A stretch of 64,000 nt of DNA. Source: Citrus sinensis (taxonomy: Eukaryota; Streptophyta; Magnoliopsida; Sapindales; Rutaceae). The notes under the pieces were generated by a model, which saw nothing but the letters and a program-made list of their open reading frames with translations, ran no database searches and was not told where the DNA came from. Position 1 is the stretch's first letter. Each line of letters opens with the position of its first letter. Location: contig NC_068559.1 of the NCBI RefSeq assembly GCF_022201045.2, positions 27,225,501 through 27,289,500 of the forward strand, given 5' to 3'. This document shows positions 35,293 to 48,140 of the stretch, piece by piece. The translations under genes and the position numbers were made by a program.

Positions 35293-36001
35293 GGGCCATG
35301 TTGGTTTGAAGAAAGAGGAGGAGAGGAAAAGAGTGGAACGGAAGGGAGAAGAAAGGAGCGGAAAAGAATAGTAAAATTAAATTTCATTATTTGATTTGAC
35401 ATAAAATTTGATAGGGAAAGAAATTATAATTTTTTTTCTTTGGACAAATTTATCATTTGTCTTAAATATTAAACTATCTATATCAGTAATGAAATATAAT
35501 TTAGTATCAATACTAAGTTTTTTTTAATGTCAAAAAGTCATAAAATTATTCATGATTTATCATAATTATATATATAGACGACAGTCCATCGGCAGTCGGC
35601 TGCGGTTCGACTACGGTTCGGCAGAGTTCGGGCAATAGTTAATTTATATTTCTATATTTTCATATTAAATAAATAAATAAATAAGTTTATTTATTTTGTG
35701 AAGTTTCTTAAATCATTCATTAAATTTTTTAATATAAAATTATTTGTAATATTAATTTGATAAAATAAAATTATAAATAATAATTATTAATGGCATTAAA
35801 CAAGTTAAAAAGTTAAAGGGTAATTTTGAAAGTTTTGGTTTCCAATATAAGAGGAATTTAAATTCGAATTCAAATTATATATTACAAAGGCTATTAAATT
35901 TTAATAGAAATTAAATTCTTATATATTTTATCCAACAAAATAAAAAAAAAATTAAATCATTTTCCCCTCTTCCATTCTCTCCTCCGATCCAAACATTACC
36001 T
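35293..36001. mobile_element. Possible non-autonomous DNA transposon with inverted ends
   Basis: The left end (GTTGGTTTGAAGAAAGAGGA...) and the reverse complement of the right end (GTTTGGATCGGAGGAGAGAA...) are similar purine-rich inverted termini about 700 bases apart, around an AT-rich core without coding capacity. No convincing target duplication was found, so class and borders are tentative. Confidence 0.35.
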
Positions 36002-38428
36002 TGATTTCCAGATTAAGCGTCAAAAGAATCTTTACTACAAACAACCCCAAACCTTTCACTGTTTTATTATCTTGTAGTTGTAGATCAAAGATACCGAATC
36101 TCGATCTCTTCAGCTGACGTCTCGAGGATTTTTGAGCTCGTTCCCTCCGCAATATGGGCTTGATAGTCGGGCCAAGTTTTTGGTATTAATAAGTTCAATT
36201 AGAGTTATATGATTATTCATAAATGTGCACAATGGCGGCCTGGGCAGGGTTGTCATGAGGATATCGAAGGGGTGTTAAAAGCATTTCTGTGCTATTGGGT
36301 CAATCCTGATCTCGGATGCTATTGTGGTCTTCAATTTCGGTCTAGGTGAGCCTCGGCAATGCTCGTATCGTTGGACAATGAGCGGTGCTACTGGCACCTT
36401 CTAAATTGACTCTTTTGGTTGGCTAAGGAAATAAGATTTGTATACAAATACAAGGATTTTACCATCTTCTCCACTTTTTTCCTCTTTAAAAGGTGTACAT
36501 AACTTTTATCAAATGACAAATTTTCAGGATTTACGACTGCTACTACCATCCATCTTATCGGCTCACTTTATGTGCAAATCCATTCATTTTCTATCCCACG
36601 AATTTCTTAAATAAAATTTTTGGTGTTAAATTATTATTATTATTATTATTATACCATTGTTTCGGCTTTATAATATTAATTTCACAGAAATTTTTAAACA
36701 ATTCGTAATATGTTTGATACAAAAGAAGATAATAAAGAGGTGTTGTGACTTGTCACTTGTGAGATATCACACGGGCTACTCTTTTTTTTTTTTTTTTTAA
36801 TCATCTTCTCAATCTTCTTCTTCATCAGCAGCTACACTTTATTTTCTACTCTCTCCTTCTCCTACCGTTAAATTATCTCTGCTTCCATGGTTTGCTTTGA
36901 AATCTAAAATCTTGTAATGATTCGAAAAATCTCCATCTCTCATTTCTGAATCTATCTTTATTTCTTTCTCGTTCACTTTTGTATGCTCAATCTCGTAGTT
37001 CATTGAGTCTTATAATTCCATCTGTATATATATATATATATATCAAGAACATGGATCAAACAATATAAATTTATTTTTGAACGAATTGCGAATTCCAAAC
37101 GCACACATATCTATAGAGAGGGCCTCCAATCAGGGAACTCAAGCCATGTTAAAGTTAAGGATATGATAAAAGATAATAAAAAAAAGGTATAAATTTCAAT
37201 ATACTTACGTGATAAAATATGTTACATAATAATTTATATTTTTTATATCTTTTAATTTGTGTCTGACTTTAATACGGTTAGAAATCTCTAAATGAAATAT
37301 TTATTTTTAAATTTTTTAGTGAAATTTATTAAGAAGTGAAATAAATTGAGGAAATAAAAATCACCACTGAAAATGTAAATGTAACAAGAATTTTATAAGA
37401 AAAGCTTAGGGGCGTTAATGATTTTATTCCTCATATATTTGAGCAATTGAGCCTAACTCAACTCTATAAGAAGAGAGAAGAAAAGAATATATTAAAATCT
37501 TTCAAATGGGTGAAGAGTTTTAGCAAGATTAGTGATATTTGACTCCTTCAAATTATGGTTTTTTTTTTCATTTTAGTATAAAATACATACTAAAATACCC
37601 TAAATTTTTAAACTTTACTCTTTCTTTTTTTGTCTCTCATTCTCCCCCACTTTCCTTCATTTCCTCCTTCGTCAAACACCCACCATAGCAATAGACTTTT
37701 AAAATTATAGATTGAATATTAACACACTTTTCTTGCTAATGACAACACCGACACCAACAATCCGACAACTGAGCAATCTTCTTCCTAGGTTTCGAACATT
37801 TTATGGGATTTTATTTCTTTTTCTTCCACTTTGTTGCAATTTGTAATGATCCCATTTACTTATATTAACGAGTTAATGCCCCCTTCCTTCCCATTCGGCT
37901 TGGGTTGACCTAGAAGTCAAGTATGAAGGAATGGAACCACCGGAGATTCGTCTGCAGTTCACACTTGGGCAAAGACGACTGCCTTTGGAAGCGGAACTCC
38001 GCTGTTCCGGGTTCTGACTGAGCTGTAGCAACATCAAGGTTTATGATAAAGTCAGTGAAGTTTCTATGGTGTTCTACCTAACATGAAGGCTTGAAATTCA
38101 ACGAGTTTGGAACTTTTTACTTTTCAGTTGAACCAAATGAATAAGATTACTTTTGGAAATTAATATGGATAATTGAGAAGCTGGGGGCTCTTGAGAAATA
38201 TTAAGGGGTTGAATACCATTTCTATTTTAGCAGCTGTTAGTCATTTGGATCTTCTGAAGGTTTAACTTGAAAGGTCCAATCTTCATCTAGCTTTCCCGTC
38301 TCAGCTCAAGGAAACATGGGCATCCATTCTTGACTGCATAAAGTTTTGGGCTTCTGGGCGCTTCATGCTCTCATTTTTAGTTTATTGGGCACGATCCAGC
38401 TGCATGCGTGAAGTGTGCCCAGCTAACA
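36002..38428. other. Intergenic DNA with a possible gene remnant
   Basis: Mostly AT-rich, with ATT and TA microsatellites near 36630 and 37030. About 37880-38430 is less AT-rich. Short open stretches there encode protein-like strings (one starting MEPPEIRLQF near 37930, another containing FPSQLKETWASILDC near 38300) in different frames with stops between. I do not recognise the family. Confidence 0.35.
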
Positions 38429-38438
38429 TTCTATAAAA

Positions 38439-39062
38439 GGTAAAATCTCGTTTAGTCTTTATATTTTGAGATTAGTATCTGTTCAGTTCCTATATTTTTT
38501 AAAATACTTCAAAATATTCCTGACATAAAATTATTAGCACATTTCCTCTTCCTTTTGTTGCTTTTGGCTTTATTTTTACAATATTACCCTCTTACAATAT
38601 ATTTTTTAGACATTAGTAAAAAGAAAAAAAATTAATTATCAATTTAATCCCAAAAATAAATTGAAACAAAATTAATATATGTTACTTTTTTGTAACACAC
38701 TGCTGAGGAATTAACATATTAATTTTTTATTACTAACGTCCAAAAAAAAAGTAATTTAATTATTTTTACAATAAATTTTTTTTGAACACATGTAAGCTTT
38801 CACAAAAATTAATATATATTCTTTTTATTTTTATTTTATTTTTGGGGTTAAATTGATAATTTAATTTTTTTCTTTTTATTAATTTTATAAAAAGAAACAT
38901 TATTGTAAGAGGGTAATATTGTAAAAGCAAGTCAAAAGAAACAAAAAGTAACAGTAGTGATGTCAATAATTTAAGGGTATGTATGTTTTGGGGCATTTTA
39001 AAAAATATAGAAACTAAATGGGCACTAATCTTAAAATATAAGAATGAAACGAGCTTTTACCC
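38439..39062. mobile_element. Non-autonomous Mutator-like element with long inverted repeats
   Basis: The left arm (GGTAAAATCTCGTTTAGTC...) and right arm are inverted copies over roughly 200 bases. It is flanked by 10-bp direct repeats TTCTATAAAA (38429-38438) and TTCTAGAAAA (39063-39072), which differ at one base. There is no coding capacity. Ends and duplication size resemble the element at 4815-5393, though the two are not the same family. Confidence 0.75.
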
Positions 39063-39124
39063 TTCTAGAAAAGATTACTACAAAGAGAATATCAAGTCGT
39101 TGACGAAAGGTCTTCGGACCAATT

Positions 39125-39396
39125 TTTTTTTTTTTAAGGGAACTATTGCTCATAATATTTACACCAAACAAATTACTGAGACCCGTTTACATCAATTATG
39201 ATATGGCACCACTCAGTTTTTAATTCTCTCAAATATTTGAGGGACGCCCAACTCCCATTTTTGGGAGAAAGACTGTCTTCACTCAAGCTCTATGGCTCCA
39301 AGGAAGGACATTTAAATTAAACATGCGTCTGTGGGGGCTCGAACCACTTCCCTCACAATGAGTGGCTCTAGCCATTTGGGCTTAGCTTAAGTGGTT
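39125..39396 (-). mobile_element. Full-length SINE (copy B)
   Basis: Perfect 15-bp target duplication GTCTTCGGACCAATT (39110-39124 and 39397-39411). On the minus strand there is a B-box-like GGTTCGAGCC in the head and a poly-A tail (T run from 39125 on the plus strand). It shares the core CCCTCAAATATTTGAGAG with copy A at one mismatch. The A-box is decayed. It lies 48 bases after the Mutator-like element. Confidence 0.8.
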
Positions 39397-39411
39397 GTCT
39401 TCGGACCAATT

Positions 39412-39928
39412 AAATGCAAAGTTATACTGGTTCTGTAACAAATAGGAAATTATCTATTTATCTTATTATTATTTTTTTGGTAAGAGGCAATTATTTACCG
39501 AAAAATAAAAATTTGTGAGATGGAGAACATCTTTAATGGCTAAATGCTTTTTCAGAATCCTCATTTGTAGTGATTAATCCGTTAAGGATGTCGCCACTAA
39601 ACATTTTTCACTGAGAGGTTTCTGTTTGAGAGAATCTGAAAGGGTAAAATTAGAAACTACTAAACTCCTAAGAATAATTACCAATTAGCATATTTAGTAA
39701 AAAATCTCATTTTAGCAAAGCTTTCTCCAAAATCTTAAAGCATGCAACATTATTCACGCTACAGGACAACGTGGGATTCCTATAGCTTGGGAACAATTTT
39801 CTATTAGTATACTTGAAAGTTTCAAGTTATTCAACAATTGAAGAATTGAACGAGCTGAATATAAAGCAACGCACCGTGTACGTTGCCCCTCATACTACAT
39901 ATCCGCCCTATATTTATTAAAACGTTAG
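39412..39928. other. Spacer between SINE copy B and the GC-rich array
   Basis: AT-rich sequence with no gene, repeat border or motif that I can support. Confidence 0.4.
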
Positions 39929-40791
39929 ACTAAGCGGCCCCCGATCTTGTCCATTTTTTGGCGTTCAAACCGCCGCGCGGCTAACCCCTCATCCCGATGC
40001 ACCCGGACCACCGGTCCCGTGGGACCAAACGGAAACGGAATCGGAGGCCCCGATCATGAGTTACGACCCCCTCTTTGCGGCCCCTGAGGTCATGCGCTAT
40101 AGCCCCCCAGGAGCCCCCGCCGCCGACTGCACCCGCCCAAACGCGTCCTCTGTGTGCCGATTCCGCCCCGCGGTCCCCCCCGGGGGCCGGAACTGGCAAA
40201 ACGGCCCCGATCTTGCCCATTTTTCGGCATTCAAATCGCCGCGTGGCTACCCCCCATCCCGATGCCCCCGGACCGCTGGTCCCGTGGGACCAAACGGAAA
40301 TGGAATTGGAGGCCCGGATCATGAGTTACGGCCGAAACCGGCAAAACCTACTAAGCGGCCCCTGAACTTGCCCATTTTTTGGTGTTCAAACCGTCGCGCG
40401 GCTACCCTCCCATCCCGATGCCCCCGGACCGCTGGTCCCGTGGGACCAAACGGAAACGGAATCGGAGGCCCCGATCATGAGTTACGGCCCCTTATTTGCG
40501 GCCCCCGAGGTCGTGCGCTATAAACCCCCGGGCGCCCCCGCCACCGACCGCACCCGCCCGAACCCGATCGAACGCGTCTGCCGTGTGCCGATCCCGCCCC
40601 GCGGTCACCCTCGGGGCATGAACCGCTCCCCGGGGGGCCGGAATCGGTAAAACCGGCAAAACGGGCCCGATCTTGCCCATTTTTCGACCTTCAAACCGCC
40701 GCGCGGCTACCCCCCCCAACCCGATGCTTCTGGACCGCTAGTCCCGTGGGACCAAACGGAAACGGAATCAGAGGCCCGAATCATTAGTTAC
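39929..40791. repeat. GC-rich composite tandem repeat array (four units)
   Basis: Units begin with GATCTTGCCCATTTTT or a variant at 39943, 40209, 40364 and 40669, giving periods of 266, 155 and 305 bases. Each has a shared core ending near ATCATGAGTTACGG. The two long units (first and third) add a second module with GTGCGCTATA. All carry a dyad GGTCCCGTGGGACC or close variant. The array is far richer in GC than its surroundings, with sharp borders. Possible identities are a Citrus-type GC-rich satellite, an rDNA intergenic-spacer fragment or a transposon fragment; I cannot decide. Open frames inside exist because few AT-rich stop codons occur. Confidence 0.9.
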
Positions 40792-43700
40792 AAAAATACA
40801 TTGTATCTTCACGAGTTTTGTTAGGAGATGAGCAAAGATATTCAAGTATTCAACTCAAACGACGTTAGGTGAGATGATTTATCTTATATTTAAGTTCTTA
40901 TAAAATCCTTTTCCTAATCTAAATAGGGTACAATTTAACTACTTAACTCAATTAGACCAAAGTCTGGTTCTACTAGTTCGTAGGCAATCTTATTAAAAAA
41001 TTAATATTGATCTTAAATCTCCATGTAATATGCGATTAATTCATCCGATGGTTAATTAAAGTTTGAGGTTAATACTACTTTATTAAAGAGACAAATCTAA
41101 GTATCTAACATATTAAGAGTACCTTTAGTATTATATATTGGTCTGCTGTTTTTGTTTTTACAAAAAAAAAAAAAAACGATTAAACATGTTTGGTAGCAAC
41201 ACTTGCCGTTGAGTTTTCATTTTTTTAAGAGAAAAAGATGTTCTTGGTTTTCATAATTAACAAAGGAAAGTGTAGGACGTATTTTGGCTTCTCCAACTTT
41301 TCATAGCTTGTGGGTCTCATGAGTGTCTTTTCATTTTTAATATTTATGATATGCAAGTTTATTGGTATTTTGTTATTTTTAACGAAAACTCTTAATATAT
41401 ATAGTGATTATAATTCTTTTTGAAAGTAATATGTAATTATAATTTAATCAAAAAATAATTTCAATTAAATGTCTTATCAAATATACATTTCCAAAGATAA
41501 ATTTTGGGTTTTCATCATTCATTATAAAACAAGCCATTTTTCTTTTTATAAAATAAGTATTACAAAAAAAGCTCTCTAAAATTTTAAACCTAAAAGACTA
41601 ATATTTTAGGTAGAATGACTTATTAAATATTTGAGCCAATATACCACTCTATCTTTCTAATTATTAGGGTGTCTTTGGTATGCAGGATAAATATGATAAA
41701 ATATGATACGATATGATGGATGAAATGGTATGAGATAAGATAACATTATATTTAAAATCATATTGCGTTTTACTGTTTGGTATAATTCAAGATTAGATTG
41801 AATTGTAACAATAATTTTTTATTACTATTACTAAGCTAATTAAAAATAAATAATTATTTAGTTAATCATAGTTTGATTGAATCAATACAATTGAAAATTC
41901 ATTTCATATAATATTAAAAAAAATATTTATAATAAATTATATATAATTTTAAAATTTACAAGTTGTTAATTATTCTTTTAAACTATAAAGTAAAAATTTT
42001 GTATTATAAATGATACCGATCAAAATTTATATTAATTAAATATAAATCATAATAAAAATTTATATTTCGAATATTAATTTAATAATTAATTAAAATATAA
42101 ATTGGAAATTATAAAAATATTTAAGAGATATACAAATTAAAATAGAATTTTAATTTAATGTAAAATTAGTAATGATATTTATTATAGTTTATAATTTATA
42201 TTATTAATCTTAATATTTATAAATTATTATGTTTGATTGAGTTAACAATATAATTCTAACCTAACTAATCCAATAGCCCCCCCTTGGAATAACTACATTT
42301 ACAAAATTGAGATAATTTTGTGGGTGCAAGTTATGGTAATCCCAATACTCTCTTAGGAGTGGATTTAGATCTAATGCTGAACTGATCTATACTCAACTCT
42401 TATTATTTTTTGTCATATGTATATATATGTATATATAGTAATATACGTAAAGATTTAATTAATTTTATATTCTTGATAACTATCAATTATATCTGTCTAA
42501 AGAAAGTAATAAAAAACTCAATTTAATATTAAATTAAAATCCCTTGAGAGCACGAATATGAGATTAGGATAATATTTTAAAAAATAACCCAATCAGCTTT
42601 TAATCCTCCAACCAACCGCACACTTGTAGGACAAGACTCAACCGCTCAACAAGCTGGCATGGCAAGCTTTCCCCAGGTACTGACTTCCACAACTAAAAAC
42701 TTACTGCAGTTTAATTAGCGTCTTATCTTCGTTTCATTACAATCTAAATCAAAATTAGTTTTTTTTTTCAAGAATAAATCACAATTAGTTGACATCTCAG
42801 CTTCCACATTCGAGACATTCATAGGATTATAAATCTAGCATCGTCTCTGTCTGATAATCATAAAATCACCTAAATAAAATAATGCTTTTCCACCCACTCT
42901 CATGCCAGCAGTTTTAGCTCCAATAGTTGGTGTATGATTAGTCTTTAAATAACATAGTCAAGACTGGCAGGATCAGCAGAAACCCAATTATTTTTTTCGG
43001 GTTTTTGGATTAAAAATCTTCCCACAATATAGATGATGCCAGAAACCATCATATGATCGGGTTGCAGCTTCCCATGTGGAACTATGAGAGCTCGTTTATG
43101 TGTGATAAGCGTTAGTGCGAAGAGCTAGCTGACATTTATGTGTAACATGATTTGTGGCGGGAAGAAGACAGAGCCGCCTCCAATAATAAGGACCCACCGT
43201 CCAATTGCCAGTGTCCTACAACTGTAGGACAGGTCCACCACTAAAAAGCCCCAACCATCTGAATAATTGAAGACCACAATTGACGAAGGAAAATGCTAAG
43301 TATCAAGAAAAATGAGAGAAGAACGAGAAAAGGAAGCATGTGGTGGGAGGAGAGAGAGAAAAAAAAAGCTGACAACAGAGAGAGAGAAGAGGTAATTCTC
43401 TCGTCCTTCTCTCGTTGTTTTTGATATTTAGAAGCCCTCATTGATGAAACCCCTCACTTCCGTAAGAAGACTTGACTTAGATCAAATATAAAAGATTTTC
43501 TTTTGCTTTGGTTGGAAATCAAGTGAGTTTGGTATTTCCGAAAATTTGAAGAGATTTTTCTACTAATAATATAAATTTGAAAGAATTCCCTTCATAAATC
43601 AATTTAAAAACTTTTCCAATATTTTCTTTAGACTTTCAGTTTCACAGAATTTGAAATATATAGATCCTTTATGAATTTCAACCAAACGTAGTTTACAAGT

Positions 43701-43817
43701 AGAGATAAGCAATTTTTCTAATGAAAATTTTGGAAAATGAGAGTAACAAGAACTTGTCCATAAATTAACCAAACAAATCATTCCTTTGATCTATCTTTCT
43801 TATTTCGTGATAGTAAT
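40792..43817. other. Intergenic AT-rich DNA
   Basis: No gene recognised. A stretch from about 41667 (GGGTGTCTTTGGTATG) to about 42360 may be another decayed transposon, but its right border is unclear. The frame at 43241-43441 is low-complexity. Confidence 0.4.
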
Positions 43818-44420
43818 TTTTTTTTAAAATAAATCTCAAGAGAGGTAAAAATTTATTAAATGAAAAAAAGGGTACAAAGTCCATTTAAAAACTATGAAGA
43901 CAAAAAAAAGCTTATAAAAACAATACTAAACCATAATGGAATTAAGAAAATCGGTACTTAGGAATCCCCCAAGTATCATCAAGTAGAGACTTTTTAATTT
44001 TTGAGGGAGAAAAATCTCACCAAGTGATATCGGAAAAACTTAAACTGATGTTGACTAAAGTGTGAGCAACATCATTGCCTTCTCTGTAGATATGGGAACA
44101 ACGAAAATGCATAGATTTTATCATAGTTAGGTAATTGAGCCATTTAGTGCGGAGCTGCCAAGGAGGCGAGAATATGTCACTTTTTAGGCAAAAATAAGCA
44201 GTTATCTAGTCACATTCTAACCACAATGAATGTCAGCCCTAGTGGTAAGCAAATTCGATAGCACAAATAATAGCATAAAGTTCTACATAAAAGGAAGTTT
44301 GATTCCCAATTGACATTGCGAAGTAGCCCAAAAAATTTTCATGAGGACCTCTATAAATAGCGTTACAAGAAGCACGACATGGATTTCCTTTAGAAAGACC
44401 GCTAGTATTAACTTTAACTT
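43818..44420 (-). pseudogene. 5'-truncated LINE remnant with decayed RNase H domain
   Basis: Read on the minus strand, this gives a broken protein resembling the plant LINE-type RNase H domain (RVT_3). Recognisable pieces are GLSKGNPCRASCNAIYRGP, FLGYFAMSIGNQTSFYVELY, the WLECD region, and SHIYREGNDVAHTLVN with its conserved His/Asp context. In-frame stops interrupt it, so it is not functional. An A-rich 3' end on the minus strand (T run near 43819-43826) fits a LINE tail. Borders are approximate, and no reverse transcriptase part was found. Confidence 0.7.
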
Positions 44421-47400
44421 AAGAAAATATGAGAGTATGCCATAGTAAAAAGTTAGATAATTGATTCTCTCACTCACGCAAATTTTGAAAGAATAATTTA
44501 ATTAATTCGTGTTCGCACATTGAGTGAGGTGTGTGAAGGGGGGAGAGAGAAAATATATATTGAACAATCAGACAGTGAAAATGATCAATAAAACATGAAT
44601 CACAAATTAACGTGTTGTTTTCACCAATTTTTTTTTGTTACTTTTTGCCTCTCACATTTCTCGCTTTATATATTTACCTACAAGTTTTTCCGTCTTTATT
44701 TTTTAATTAAAGTTCTTCAGTTTTTTAAAAGAGTTAAAAAATACCAAACTAAAAAAAAAACATTTGTTGTCAAAATAAAGTAAAAAAAAAAATCGTTATT
44801 TTGTTGTCAAAATAAACGTTATTTAAAAAAAAAAAAAAGCAACTTTCAACTTTTCAGTAAGATTCGTTATACCCAAAAATCAACATGATCCATCTTAATC
44901 TCTCCTTTGATGATTGACGCTAACATATTGACTATTCATAAACCATGAGGGCTCCCATTGTCTTCACGTCCTCGTTTAATAACAAAGATAGAATCTAAGA
45001 TCCAGGAACATGCAATACGCGTACACAAAGCTCGAAACCCATACCAAACCCCCAGAAACGCAACCAATGGAATCACATAACAAATACACGCCAGAGGACC
45101 AAACGCCCCGCGTCACGTGGCAGTGGGCATCCACAAACAGAATGTTTTTTATTGCGTGATGCATTGCCTTCAATAGCTTTCATCAATTATCCCTAGCTCT
45201 TGAAGCCAAAATAAATAAGATTACAAATGCCCATACTCACTGGGCTTACTGAAGCCAAACATGTGCTTGTGTCGGCTTACAAGGAAAACACACATGGAAG
45301 AGATGCCGCAAAAATCGAAGAAATTCGATGATTTGGGTCACAATTCGATATCATCCCCATGTGCCCGCCTAATGCATACGAGAATCCAGGCACAAGTTTA
45401 ATTATCATATGGGGTCTGCTACTCGATCGGTTTCTCACCAGTCAAACAACATAGAAAAGGACCTTAGGCCCCCAAATTTATCCGCATTCATTTCCAACAA
45501 CTGCTTCCTTCTCCTTAGCTTACCCGGTCCCTTATTCATTCAATCCTAGCCATTGGAGATAAGGAAGAGGACGCACCTATATTTGTACAATTCCATTAAT
45601 TTGTCTCGCAAATTCTTTGGCAAGAAATTAACTTATTCTTAAAAAGATTATGCATTTAGATAGAATCAGAATTAGTTTACATTATTTAAATATGCTATTT
45701 CACTTAGTATTTTACTAATGGAATTGTTTTGCCAGATTTTGTCAGCAAACAGTTTGGTGGAAGTGAACCCTGTAATAATTCTGACAGCCGAATGCCGGAG
45801 GAATGCTGCCCGGACAAAAAAGTCAGAAACCTAGCTAAATAAACAAATGAAAGATACAATATAGTTAGTGACTGTTTAAAAGCAAAGCAAACGCTGCATA
45901 TTCTTTCAAGTACCCTTTAATTTAATTTAATATAATTGATTGCCCATATCATCAGTTTAACTGTTCTCACGTGAACTTATCTTGATCCGCTTAAACCGAT
46001 CTCTAGGCATTTTCACTTTTTACACAAGCCGAACAGAAGCAAACTGATCTTTCAAAAAATTCCTCCTTTTCTAAAGCGTGAATCTCGTTTACCCCCATTG
46101 TGCAGCTTATCTTCTTCATTAAGATGTTTTATTAGCTTTAAATTTTTCATTTTCCTCCATAAATTTGCCAATTTGGACTCGCTCATGATTTGGACAACAT
46201 ATGCATATCTAGCATATTGATCTCAAATAAGTTAATGCTAGGTTGAATGTGTATTCTATATTTAGTTGTTAGCATAATAATGCATGGTTGGTTAGGAACC
46301 CAAATTTTATTTTCTTTTATGTTTCCGTATGCGAATAGTTGTTATTGGTTGGCATTCATCTAAAAATGATTTAATCGTTGCTATTTCACAAATTAACCTG
46401 AATGAGATAATACCAACTTTGATTTGATTGATGCATAGAGTCATTAGATGCGAATTTAACGGTAATCCTCAATCTTCTCGGCAATAATCCAGCAGGAAAT
46501 AAAGTCGAATCTACGAGTTGTGACTTGCGACCACTCAAATCAAGACTGTCTTCTAAAAGTTAATTCTCTAAACAATAATTCCTCAATATAAAAGTAGGAA
46601 AAAAAAAAACCCCGATTCCCGTACAATGTTAAACTGTTGGTTCGGAGAATGCATGCCAGTTGGTAATTATATTCAGTATTCACAAGGAAAATAAGCATCT
46701 TAATTTGAGTGCAGCAATTCTTTAGAGGGAATGGAAAAACTTGAACGACAAAAGTTCAGAAGCTTATCATTTTTCCTCATCAGTTCGTGTTACATACAAG
46801 AGATCAAATTCTTGATATCATCATAATAGCTAATAGAGTCTTTGTTTGGATGTAATGAACAGGCCAGCGGTGCCGCAATGTGATAACAACAGCACAAGCT
46901 CAAAAAATGCCAAACCGCTTCAAAAAGAGTGTCGCGTGGATTCTAACTTATTTAGTGGCGCCTTCTTCATCACTTCAAATTAGGGATATTTTTTACAATC
47001 CAACGCTTCGTTTTCTCTCGCTGGTCACAACCTTCGTGCATAAGAATTGTTATTGCTTCAAATCATTATCACAATAAAACCTAATTTCACGGACATCTTT
47101 CTTCTTTAGCATCAACCTTCTTCCACTTCCGTTTTTCACTTCACCAATCTTTCAGTTGTAAAAAGCGTAGGTTGGTAGGTGTAGATTGGATAGACTATTT
47201 GCTGCAACCCGACGTCTTTTGTGGGTCCGAGTTCCCAATTAAAAAAAATAATACTCAATTATCAGTTTATCACGATGATCATCAATCATGATCACATGCA
47301 CCACATTTTGATCGTACAAAAACTTAAAAGGTTGATTAATAAAAGAAATTAAGTTTTTGAATAATGAAAATTTTATTAGAAAAATATGAATTTTGAATCC

Positions 47401-48126
47401 TCTTTATAACAACTCTAAATATCATAATTTATTAAAATAATCAAATTAATAATAATAATACGCATAACTGCTGAAAGGTACCTTGCTCAACCACACAAGC
47501 ATCCTACATCTTCATCTTCTAGCCAGGTTTTGCTAAATCTTACAGAGAAATTATAAAAAAAAATTAAGCATTGGGAGGTGAGATTTGGTTCGATCAATGA
47601 TTAATTAGGCAGTTGGCTCCACCTCATCTGTGTTGACAGTAGACCTAACTAATTTTTTTATGGATAATACAGGGAATATTGTGTTAAGTATTGCAAAACA
47701 TAAAAAAAGAAAAAAAAATCAAAAGAAATTAAGTTGGGGTAACTATTTTTTCCTGCTACTGCAGGAAGTTAAATTGAAAGGGAGAGCATCTTCTACACTT
47801 TCCAAGTGCAATGATGTGGTGCTTTTACTTAGAAACTTGAATTCAGTTCATTAACATTATGCACACTCGGAGTCACGTGATTGCCTATTCCAAAAGCACT
47901 TTTAATTAAGTTTTAACGATTCTGCTTTCATATCTATCCCTCACATGCTCTCTACTCTCTAGGCTGTGGCCATCTCTTCCCTCCTCCTATTGCTAGATTT
48001 ACTTGCTGTTGGCTATTATGTGTAATAAATAATTTGCCCTTTTTGCTAATGAAATAACGCTAGTTTTTTTGTTCTTATTTTAATTTGGTTAATAGCCTTG
48101 TCGAGAGAATAAGTCACGACGTAATA
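44421..48126. other. Intergenic region left of SINE copy C
   Basis: AT-rich. A G-box core CACGTG lies at 45114-45119. The open frame at 46880-47077 (65 residues) has no recognisable domain. No gene supported. Confidence 0.4.
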
Positions 48127-48140
48127 ACAAGTGTCTTGAT

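Noticed and set aside
40056..40523. Open frame of 155 codons (and overlapping frames on both strands) in the GC-rich array
   Set aside because: It repeats with the array units, has no domain, and open frames are expected where stop codons are rare because of high GC.
45114..45119. G-box core in the gene desert
   Set aside because: A six-base core occurs often by chance, and no gene lies nearby that it could serve.
46880..47077. Open frame of 65 codons in the gene desert
   Set aside because: No homology recognised, no splice context and no codon pattern that supports coding.
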